From: Mesotaenium endlicherianum
Lineage: Eukaryota; Streptophyta; Zygnematophyceae; Zygnematales; Mesotaeniaceae
Assembly: GCA_009602735.1 (NCBI GenBank)
Contig: WELA01012345.1
Span: 10,559 to 55,558, forward strand
Direction of reading: 5' to 3'
Length of the DNA: 45,000 nt
Shown in pieces: positions 12,561 through 22,000 of the stretch. Within the stretch, counting starts at the first letter, position 1, and each line of letters begins with the position of its first letter. The notes beneath the pieces are model-generated. The model was not told the DNA's origin. It saw nothing but the letters and a program-made list of their open reading frames with translations, and ran no database searches. Position numbers and translations under genes: made by a program.

Positions 12561-15500
12561 CACACGCAAACACAAATGCACGCGAGCATGCACGCGCACG
12601 TACACACAGAGGCACGTGTTGAGCATGTGAAGGCGTCAGAGTCTTTGGCATCAAGTGCGACTGGCGTGCACTGCTTCCCCGCCTGTGTGCTCATGCGCGC
12701 ACCATGTGCAAGCAAGCGTAGGGCGTAGAGGGCATCGAAATATGTGTATACATTACTTGCATAGATGCCTGGATTCAGATTTCAATGATTGAGATTCTTC
12801 TTTCCCTTCTCTTTTAAGCCCTGATACTTCAAATTTGTCCACTGTCCACTGTCCACGCCCCCGCACCCCCACTCCCCCCCCCTCTTCCAGTACCCCCCCT
12901 CCAAAGCGAATCCGAGAACACCATCCGGTCCGACCGGTCTGTAACCAGACAGCGCTACAGGGCGCCAGACTGCAGAGGGGGTGCCAGGTGGCAGACCTTG
13001 GGGGCCACCATGTAGTAAACGTGGTTGTCGAGGCCGCGGAACGACAGCGTGGGGCCCATCTCGTTGCCCTCCGCTGTGTGGTTGAACACCACGTCCATGA
13101 TCACCTGCAATTAGCCCCCACAGACTTTGTTATCGTCAGCCCCGACGTGACTGTGCACCTTGCGAGTGAACACCATGCCCATGATCACCTGCAGTTACCG
13201 CGGAGCCAATCGACTGTCTCATTGTCAGCCTCACCGCAAACACGCGCTGTGAGGTGAAACACCACGTCCATGAGGAGCTGCACCTCCCAACGTTCTGGTC
13301 CCATGGACCACCAGCAGCTCCCGTGTAACGCCGCAATTGACTTTGATATGGTCAGCCTCAACCTCAGTGTGAAAGTGCTGTGCCGGTCATTTTGAACTGA
13401 CAGGAAAGACAGGGCCAGGTCCAGGTTCAGGTCCAGGGCAAATGGGACGGTGGGGTTGGGGGGAGCAAGGGGAGGAGGGGGGGGAGGGAATACGTTATGC
13501 TGCTGGGGAGGAGACCTCAGGGAGTGGGTATTGCCGTTGCCTTTGACCTACAATGCGAGGGGTGAACGAGGTCCAGAAAGCACAGCCAGACAACCGCCTG
13601 GACGACCAGTGGACAGTGCTGCCGCACAGCCATAGACTAAGGTTTTATTTTACGTGTTGGTCATCAAGCCACCAGCCTGGCGCAGGTGTAACATTGACTC
13701 TTCAACTCAACAAAGAGCTCCGCCTAATGCACTAGAGGGATCAGGACATGCACGCTTCGAGCGCGCTGGCCACGACACCGAACAGCATCGACAGCACGTG
13801 CCAAAAAACACTCCTCGTCTACGACTTCGACTGCAAGACTACTGTCAGTACTGCCTCCACGACGAGAAGCAGCAAGAAAAAGCCTTCTCTGTCGGCTGGA
13901 AAACCAGCTGGCCAGCCTAACCCCGAAGCATGCTACAACAGCCGAATGCAAGAAAGCTCCTGACAAACACAGGGCTTCCAAGGTGGAGGAGACCACTTCA
14001 GAGGGGTTCGACCCGCCTGCTCTAAGAGCCATGCCATGCGTTCACGCGTCCGCACGTCCCACAGTTTCAAAGGAAGGCTCTGGCAGCACACAGCGATGAG
14101 GAAGTGGAGAAGATGAGGGGGTTGATAGTGAGTGGCAGGAGGGAGGGAGGGTGAAGGAAGGCGCGTGCCTCGATGCCGTGCTTGTGGGCGGCCTTGACGA
14201 GCGACTTGAACTCGCGCACGGCCCCGCGCCCGCAGTCCCCGGCGCCGGCCGCCGCGTACCTCGTCATGGGCGAGAAGAAGTTGACGGTGGAGTACCCCCA
14301 GAAGTTGACTCTGTACCGTACCATCATTTTGTCATTTTCCATCCACAGCCGCCACAAGGCATCAGCAACTCTGGCCTTACTTCACGCCACGTGTCTTCTC
14401 AGGATGCAGGACTAGAGTTCCCAATGCAGCCCATCCCATCCACGACGCCCACACGCGGTCAGCAACGCCCACTTCTCGTCACCTCAGTGCTGACTGGCTG
14501 ACTGCAACGTGTTTTTTCCAAGATGCAGAACCACTACTCCCATTGCAGCCCATCCAAACCCCCACACTACATCAGCAACTCTGACTTCTCTTCACCCCAC
14601 GGTGCCAGCTTGGCAGATCCTGATCACTGGCTGACTGCAACGTGTCTTTGCATGGCTCTTACATGGTAGCCAACACAGCAGCACCATTGTTCCAATCGCA
14701 AGCGGGTGTAGCAGAATATGGAGGGTTCTAGCCCAGCCCAAGTGTGAACACCCTAGCTAATAATGGACTCGTAGCAAACCCTGGGCACTCCTGGCCACAC
14801 CTACGTCGCTGCTCACGAAGTGCCAATTTCAAGTAAACCATTGCCTGCACTTCTTCAGGCACAGGCTGTTTCTTAGCAACCCGTCGACCGTGTGAAGGAT
14901 AGCTGACGTGCTGAGTACCATGCAGCATCCTGCACCGCCTGGCAGAAGGCCGTGCCGTGCCAGGCTGTGCTCTGCAGTGCAGTGCTCGTTGAGGAGCTGC
15001 TGCCCAGAGCGGGACAATGGAGATGCGGGCCCCACCTGTGCTGGCCTGTGCCGGGGTTGTAGGCGTAGTACTCGAGCTCGTTGAACTCTTGCACCGGCAT
15101 CAGCTCTATCGCGTTCACTCCTAGCTCCTGCACGCACGCACGCACGCACGCACGCACACCATGGCAGTCGTCGAGCACACCAGGTCAGGGAGCAGGAAGG
15201 TACAGATCCCAGGTATAGAGAAGGAGCATCCAGAGAAGAAGCATTCATTCTCATGCACGGCACAGCATGCATGGTGGAAACTTCAAGGGTGGTGCATGCA
15301 TGCAGGCGGGCTCGGAGATGACACTGATATTCCAAGCACGTGGCCAAACCCGGGTGGCGGACATAGTTACCATCGCTTACCATTGCTTGGTGGCGTGTCA
15401 CAAGCTGTTTCCTGGCGCCCGAAGTACACATGCACAAGAGGGCCTGACCCGGCCAGAGCTCTTGAGATCACGTGCATTGAAGAGCAAGGAAGGGGTGCTG

Positions 15501-17732
15501 CAGAGGCACCATGATCTGGAAAGCTGGAGCGGGAGCACCGGGGGCAGGAGCACAGCATAGGCAAGAGGCTGAGGCACACACACACACCTTGAGGTGGGGG
15601 AGCTTCTCCAGAAGGCCCTCGTATGTGCCAGGGTGCTGCACGCCGCTGGACTCGTGCTTTGTGAAGCCTCGCACGTGCATCTCGTAGATCACCAAGTCTT
15701 TCTGCTTGATTCCCGGAGGCGTGTCCCCCTCCCAGTCAAACTGCATCATCCAGCTCGTCCACCAAGAGCACTATCACTTCAGCACTCTTGCCCTTTACAT
15801 GGCATTCCACGACTCAAGCCTTGTACATCCCTTCCACGTCAAGCTTTGCCGTTATCCTTCCACATGTCATTATTGTAGCGGGTGGACAGGTAACCCTCCA
15901 TTGTGAGATGCTGCAGGTTTGAACCCACACGAAGGTAAAAGAAGCAATGCCTGGGTTTCTGCAGAGCACGACTATGCTGCTGATCAGGTGTTCTTCTGAA
16001 GGTACATACTCAAAGAAACAAGTAAATGCCTCGTGTCAGAGAGGGCACAAGAGGGACGGAAGAAGGAACCTGGTCATCCTCGGAGGGAACCATTCCGGCC
16101 ATCTGGGGCCAGCAGTCACCGTCATAGCCAGGTACTCCATATGCTGGTCTGCCTACAACAGCCTGCTCAAGAGACAAACTCCCCTTTTTAATTCAGCTCT
16201 ATCCAGTTACCCAGTTCATATGCATAATTAGTACATCTCAGGTGGGAGAAAAGTCCAAAATCTGGTTGAGTTCACATAGCCCTGGGCCGGAACCAACATA
16301 CACGCTCATGCGCCATCTTGTCATCCTCTCCACATTTCGCACATGCAAACCCCGTCTTGTCTAATCACTTTAACAATACCATATTACGTCTAGCAATTGC
16401 TCCCCACCTACAGACCCAATCAGTTACTCCTTGTTGAAATTGCGTGTCAATATTAGCAGCTGTTGCCGGGCACATATACAAGCTTCTAAGCAACACGGAG
16501 AGGATGCCCAGATGGCTTCCTTCTTTCAGCATGCATACAGAGAAAACAAGACTGTCCTTTTCTAGTAGCTGCCATATAAGTTTCCATCCCTTAGCTAAGG
16601 TGTAAGCGTGTTTTCACTTGTAATTGCAGCTTCAGGAGAGCAATATGTAAGGACATATTAATATATATTGTTGCCATCCAATACGCCTCCAGAACCTCTC
16701 CAGTGTACCCTCTGCACTTTCAAAAACTTTGCCACCACCGTCCTACCTACATTTCTACCAACAAGCTTCCTCGTCAGTGCTGTGCATACCTTAGCATACG
16801 GATCAATGATGATCTGTGAGGCATCAAAGCGAAGACCGTCTTCTGGAGCAAATGGTCCATCCACACGATAACCATACAGCAGATTTGTGGCCAAGTGAGG
16901 TAGGAATATGTGCCACACGTAACCAGTCCTATTCAGGACAGGGTGCAATGGAATCTCGGCAGTCACTTGCCCCTGTCATAACACAAGGGCGCATTGTCAG
17001 ACTGACTAGCAGTGTCTTGTGCTTCTGAAGATGCCAAGACTAATGTTGGCTCAAACTGAGCATCAGGAAGAAAAACAAAAAAGAGTTTCATGGATTTGAG
17101 GCTCATACACCATAGTATCTTGCTTTGAGGAACATGATGCTAAAGCTGTGAAGCAATGCACCAGATTCTGATTCGGGATTGTGGTTGAGATCTTATTTTG
17201 GCCTCACCTTCTGCAAGTCTTCTTCCGAGTACAGACAAAGTGTCACGGAGACAGCGCCAGACGAATGAATTGCAAAATTTACTCCCCCATCTTTAGCTGT
17301 AGCGCCAAAAGGTGTTGAAGAACCCCTTTCAGGTTTGTTGTAAAACTTGCCAAGGCCACTCCCATAATCTCTCTCGGTGCTCGTCTGAATCCGCGAAGAA
17401 TTGTGAGAAGATTTTGGAAGCTCTGGAGGAGAGAACAAGACACACCTAGTCTGTCCAGGGCTCGACACAGAGGGCTTTGATTTAGCTCCTATACTAACAC
17501 TTCCTCTTCCAGACTGATGTGCTTCCAGTGAAGAAAGTGTCTTCCCAGCCCACTCTGCTTTACTGCAACTCAAGCTCTCCCAAGACTTCTCCTTTGTTGC
17601 TCTCCGCTTCCATGATGTAAATGCAGTACATTTACTAGACACGATCTGCCTTTGTGGCTTGGAAATGAAGGTGAGTAAGGCACAACCCGGAGCATTGCAC
17701 GATAATGCATGCGTCATAACAGATCGCTCCAT
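5729..17732 (-). CDS. ISA3: Isoamylase-type starch debranching enzyme (ISA3-like), 18 exons
   Basis: Exons, minus strand: 17208-17732, 16790-16972, 16070-16162, 15588-15740, 15036-15127, 14169-14310, 12997-13104, 12391-12476, 11591-11662, 10944-11076, 10618-10704, 10049-10141, 9369-9527, 8464-8547, 7524-7604, 6646-6728, 6251-6368, 5729-5992. All join in phase to 851 residues. The enzyme hydrolyses alpha-1,6 branches of starch in the plastid; ISA3 types act on short branches during breakdown. Seen: a Ser/Lys/Arg-rich, transit-peptide-like N-terminus (about 1-130); a CBM48 start [15 protein letters not shown] (about 141); GH13 region I DVVFNHT (400-406); region [10 protein letters not shown] with nucleophile Asp475; region III IAEAWDA with acid/base Glu533; region IV TAHDG with His605 and Asp606; a complete C-terminal beta domain. 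It matches plant ISA3 throughout. A consensus acceptor ends exactly before ATG 17732, so a 5'-UTR intron or extra N-terminal exon is possible. Intron 6 has a GC donor. Confidence 0.95.
7684..8075. repeat. Tandem ~130 bp repeat in isoamylase intron 14
   Basis: The block CCACCC...GTAGTAGTTGCCCC recurs at about 7711, 7841 and 7979, followed in the first and third copies by a related CAGCAGCAAA stretch (about 7768 and 8025). The units are diverged and the spacing is about 130-138 bases. Confidence 0.65.
8356..8401. repeat. (GC)n-(CA)n microsatellite in isoamylase intron 14
   Basis: A GCGCGC run passes directly into a CACACA run. It is an uninterrupted alternating purine-pyrimidine block of a Z-DNA-prone type, about 60 bases from the exon 14 donor. 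Confidence 0.8.
9541..9770. repeat. Tandem ~70 bp repeat in isoamylase intron 12
   Basis: GTCCC-TTCACACCAGCCCCACCCC at about 9546 recurs as GTCCC-ATGCACACAAGTCCCACCCC at about 9616. GCTCGCACTCCCCTCGTCAGC at about 9738 repeats a copy near 9669. The common period is about 70 bases. Confidence 0.55.
10014..10044 (+). repeat. (GGGGCA)n hexamer at the exon 12 donor
   Basis: Four GGGGCA units plus GGGGCGGGG lie on the plus strand, the template for isoamylase, starting four bases inside the intron from the exon 12 donor at 10048. Five G4 runs with short spacers fit the standard quadruplex pattern. Confidence 0.75.
11680..11840. repeat. GCTCA pentamer repeats in isoamylase intron 8
   Basis: Many GCTCA units (CAGCTCAGCTCAGCTCAG) occur in two blocks. 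Each block ends in a similar AACTCATATCA or AACCTCATATCA segment, so a larger unit of about 90 bases was also duplicated. Confidence 0.65.
12529..12557. repeat. (CA)n microsatellite in isoamylase intron 7
   Basis: A pure CACACA run with CATGCACACATGCA-type flanks lies about 55 bases from the exon 8 acceptor. Confidence 0.8.
13075..13375 (-). repeat. Tandem duplication of the exon 7 acceptor region in isoamylase intron 6
   Basis: The real exon 7 start (13104 downward) reads [13 protein letters not shown]. About 85 and 175 bases upstream in the transcript are two diverged copies of the acceptor plus the first codons. One reads [10 protein letters not shown] (13158-13187), the other [11 protein letters not shown] (near 13247-13290). 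Each keeps a CAG acceptor and is followed by a GT. The companion intron sequence GACT-TTG-TAT-GTCAGCC is copied with them. Confidence 0.75.
14355..14668. repeat. Tandem ~100-110 bp repeat in isoamylase intron 5
   Basis: Three diverged units each contain a TCAGCAAC block (about 14359, 14459, 14571), and the first two continue into an AATGCAGCCCATCC or ATTGCAGCCCATCC block. The latter two share CTGGCTGACTGCAACGTGT. Confidence 0.6.
15129..15160. repeat. (GCAC)n at the exon 5 acceptor of isoamylase
   Basis: On the minus strand this is a GTGCGTGCGTGC run ending directly in GTGCAG, the 3' splice site of exon 5. It takes the place of a polypyrimidine tract. Confidence 0.75.
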
Positions 17733-18469
17733 CTGGAAAGATACAGAGTATCACTCACGCAGAAGATCGTCTAGAATAGAGGGTACTACACTCCTGGCAG
17801 ATGTTGATGTACAGGCCTTACGCCCCTACTACTGCTGTGAAAACATATTCACTGCAATGCCGGCCCAGGAATATAGAAATGTCGACCTCAGGAAGTCTTA
17901 CACATCTGCCCTCTTACGAGAATGTCCTTATCATGGATGTCGTGGCAATGCTTGCTAAAAAGGAATACACAAGAATAACTCTATAACTCAGAAGCAACCA
18001 GTCTGCAGTGCCACCTTGATGGAACAGTCAAGAATGAAAAGAGCTTATGTAGAATCAAGAACTGTTTCCCTTTGGAAACAATATGTGACTCTAAATGTAG
18101 AGCAATTTCAATTTCAATCGATTGTAATCCTTGCCTGCTTAATTGGCTACTTTTCCTTCTTTTCCTCCTTGAAAACGTGCGACACTTCGAGAATCGACAC
18201 ACTTGAGTCACTTTTTGTCAGTGAAATTTCAGTCGTGGGGCCAAGTCAGCAGGATTGGAAAAGATCCCTCTGCAATGCTCTGCAACGCTTTTGAAGACGT
18301 TCGCAGACTCTGTAGTCGGAACAGAAACAGATAGAGCGTGGAACCCGACTGCATGCAGGTCCAGATATCTGCAAGCATCTACAAAATAAATGCTCCCAAG
18401 TGTCAGGGGACAACTGCTTGCACTCTGAAGTGCTCGATATAGCACTATAAAGTGCTCCAAACTGCTCTA

Positions 18470-18497
18470 TTATAATTATAATTATATATATATATAT
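18470..18497. repeat. AT-rich (TA)n run
   Basis: ATAATTATAATTATATATATATATATG is the most AT-rich run between the two divergent genes. It could serve as a melting or nucleosome-poor element, which is inference. Confidence 0.6.
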
Positions 18498-18590
18498 GCC
18501 CATGGATCATTTAGATGACGCATGTTAGTAATACATTAGCCAGTCAACGACGGTTTTGTGCGGCTTTGTCAGGAACCCATAGGAACCGAT

Positions 18591-18620
18591 CGCCCCAGAT
18601 TGCCCCAGATTGCCCCAGAT
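18591..18620. repeat. Three tandem decamers YGCCCCAGAT
   Basis: CGCCCCAGAT is followed by two TGCCCCAGAT copies without spacers, about 430 bases upstream of the DnaJ start codon. Exact repetition at helical-turn spacing would suit a protein-binding site; no factor is known to me. Confidence 0.6.
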
Positions 18621-19044
18621 CGTCTGCTAAGGCCGGTCAAAATTGGTCAAAGCCATTGGCGTGACTCGGTGTCGAGGCAGGTCGAGGTCAAAGTCAATCG
18701 TCGCAGACGACATTTCATGCAACTTCAGAATTCTTGTCGTACAACGGACATTCCGTATGGCACCCAACCCTGTAACTAGGCAACGTTTGGGGCAATTTGG
18801 GGCTTCCAGTCCAGGGCTTCTACGAACGTGCCTAGCTTGGACATATATTGTCTTTCCTAAGCGAGTATAGAGCGAGAAGCTGCCTTGTAGGCGCAGCAGA
18901 AGTATTGCAGCAAGCACTTCTTCTTGGTGGATCCGAGTAGCTGAGTTTGTTCATACTCTGTGCGTAACAGATCTGGCTGCATTGAAATTGTTACTTTGTT
19001 CATCTGATAGAGAGTGTTAGAGGTGCTGCTACCGAGATATTTCG

Positions 19045-22000
19045 ATGGGTGTGAAAGAAACTGAGTTCTATGACCTCTTAGGAGTCAAACCAGAAGCAAC
19101 TGCCGGCGAGATAAAGAAGGCCTACTATGTTCAGGTACTTTACGCTGGGTGTAAAGTAGTTGCTGAACTTGTTGCTGGCCATTATATTTGGCAGTGATGT
19201 TGTCTAGAATTAACACCTGGAAACAAGCGTGGACGTTGAAAGAGATGAAGACGAATTTATTGGCAATATCGTGTAGGCGTAGACGTCATTTGACTGGAAA
19301 ACGACAAAGACAAGTATCAGTAGTAGAACTGTACTAGGAAGTCAAGTAGTCTGATGTCGTGAGAAGAAGGTCTTTACGTTGTCAGGAGATGGACAAGTTC
19401 AAGGGGGGACCAGAATTAGGCCTGAGATGACAACCCGTTACACTTACAGGCATGATCGTTAGCTTGACCTTCTTGATGTCGCGTCATATTGCAGGCGCGC
19501 AAGGTGCATCCAGACAAAAATCCTGATGATCCTGAAGCAGCCCATAAGTTCCAGGTGGGCAAATGTTGTGCATACTTGTTCTATTGTGTGCTTCTGTTGA
19601 ATGCTTCCAGCATCTTATGGATGTTGCTTTCCAGTATTTGACATTCCTTTAATTATCCATGTGTATGTGTGAGAACCGGGTCCTGCAGTTGCTTGGAGAG
19701 GCATATCAAGTTCTGAGCGACCCCCAGCAGAGGGAGGCCTACAACAACAATGGCAAGCAGGGTGTCTCCACGTAAGTCCGACCATGCACTTCTGCCATTT
19801 GTTACATGTCCCGTTCTTTGAGTTCATGCATGTCTTTTAGCAGCCCTTCCATTCGTGTCAGTCACATGCACGTGCCAAATGCGGGCTTTTGGTCGAGAAG
19901 CTTCACAGGCTACTAGTGAATGATGAAGCTTATATGGAGGTGAAAGGGGATCGGTAGTTCACTTGAAGCTTGAAGACCCCCCAAGTTCATACGTTTTGAC
20001 TTCTCATGTTGACTTCCCATGTTGACCTCTCTTCTCTTTGCATGTTGACTCTGCGGGTGGAATGAGCAGCGAGGCGATGATGGACCCAGCAGCTGTCTTT
20101 GGTATGCTCTTTGGGAGCGAGGTCTTTGAGGAGTATGTAGGACAGCTGGCCATGGCATCCGTGGCCTCCCTCGCCGGCGAAGCCCCCATGGATACTGCTG
20201 GCAACGTTGATAACGCGGAGTTCCGAAACAAACTCAAGGTGTGTGTGACCCGACCCCTTGCCCTGCCAATGCTAGCTGCCTGCTTACAAGGTGATGCTTA
20301 GATGTGGATGAGCATGAGGCACTCGCGCCCACCTACAGGCATCTCTGGCGTCAGCCCACTCCAATTTGCCCTTTCCTGGAGAAAAAGGAGCCCCCCCCCT
20401 GCTGGTCCTAGGAAAGTCAGGTCCTACAGACAAGGAAAAGGATGCAGAGAACGTAGAGAATGGAGGTAACGAAGATAAGGCAGACAAGTGAGCTACAAGG
20501 TGAGGGGTGATACAGAGGAGCGACATCTGGTGAAAAGTATGAGGCAGGAAGTGGTGGTGTCACCTACCATCGGATGGGGCTGACGGATCATTGGCCTCAG
20601 TTGATGGAATGCATAAGCCCCCTCCCTCACTGTCCTTCCCTCAGAGTCCCCTGTACTGCAACCTTGTACGTTTACTCGCTCGTATGGTATGTCTGTAAGG
20701 GATGGGTGGGAGGAGGGGTGGCCCTCACTGTGGTGGTGGGTGCTGGCTCCTCCACCGCTGCCCCGCTGATCTTGCTACTTTCAGATGGCAGCTCTCTTGG
20801 ACCCTTCTGCCTCTCTGGCTTTTGCCGACTCTTGTTTCTGTGCTCTGGTGGTTGTGCACTGTGGAGCTCTGGTTAAGCTGATCAGGCAGAGATCAGGTCC
20901 TTCCGTAGCTGCAAGGTAGGGTGAGGCCGAGAGGTTGGGGCAGTGCTGAACACCATCCTCTAAGAGTCAATAGATAGCAAGTCTCCTCCCTAGTGTATCT
21001 GCCTGAGAGTGTGACGTACAAAGTGACGCTGCCAAGCACACAGCAACAGGACGGGCAGACTTATGGCCCTCTTTGAGTGCAGGGCATGCTGGAGACCACA
21101 CTGGCAAAAAGGGTGCAGCGCATGCAAGAGGGCTCATGTAAGCAAGAGAGGCCACCTCTGGGGAGGGAGCATGAGGTTTGGAGTAAAGTAAGGGAGCGGG
21201 GGTTTAGGAGGCTTCGGAGTAAGAACCTGCCTGGGCTTGGTTTAGAGCAGCAGCCGTGAGTGACACGGGGCTCTCCAGAGTGCGTGCGCGCGTGCGTCTC
21301 CGCGGGAGCGTCTGACCAGGTGGGCGGAATGGCGGTGTCGGCCAGCATACCAGAGTTGAGTAGTTACGTGAGGGCCTGCCGCTGTTGTCGTTGTTTGTCG
21401 CTGTAGCACCACTTTGCCGGACCGTGCCGGAGTGCGAACGGCTGCTTTTATTGGTCTCTGGAGATTCCATGCCTGAACTTGAAAGGGAGTGGTGTCTGGG
21501 TGAGTGTGTATTGGGGGGGGATCATCATAGAAGCCTTAGAGAACCCCTTCGGGATGTACATTTGGTAGATTTTCCTTAGGATCCGGGGTCGGGGGGCGAA
21601 GCGTAGCTATACAGCAAGCTTAGCGAGCTGTGATAAAAAAGTGAGATGACTATGTTTGAGAACGATTTTGTAGCACTTTTACCAGAAATTTTTTTGATAA
21701 ATGCCACTGTTCTACTCCTTATTTATGGAGTGATATTTAGCACTTCGAAAAAACATAATTATCCATCATTAGTATGCAATGTAGCTTGGCTTGGTTTATT
21801 AAGTGTGCTTATAACCATAGCCTTGCTGATCACTCAGCCTCTAAATACTGCTAATTTATGCTATAACAACCTTATTATTGACAATTTTACATATTTCTTT
21901 AAAATAGCCTTACTATTAAGTACCGCAAGTACTATCTTTATGTGCCTGCAGTATTTTAAACAAGAAACCATGAATACATTTGAGTCAATTGTGTTAATTT

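Larger units (their letters stand above)
17733..19044. promoter_or_regulatory. Shared upstream region of divergent isoamylase and DnaJ genes
   Basis: 1.3 kb separate the isoamylase start (minus) from the DnaJ start (plus), so promoters of both should lie here. It holds a (TA)n run at about 18470-18497, three exact decamers at 18591-18620 and several GGTCAA/GTCAA motifs at 18636-18700. No core promoter can be fixed by eye and no coding frame is recognised. Confidence 0.4.

Noticed and set aside
13982-14020. GGGTTCGACCC T-loop-like motif
   Set aside because: Four of five T-stem pairs form, but no acceptor, D or anticodon arm is present.
15870-15930. tRNA or SINE-like boxes (TAGCGGGTGG and GGTTTGAACCC) in isoamylase intron 3
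   Set aside because: The T-arm stem does not pair and no acceptor stem is found.
20340-20490. Possible DnaJ exon reading [19 protein letters not shown] after a CTACAG acceptor
   Set aside because: The frame ends in TGA, the possible donors do not match the phase of the next candidate exon, and it shows no similarity to the X domain.
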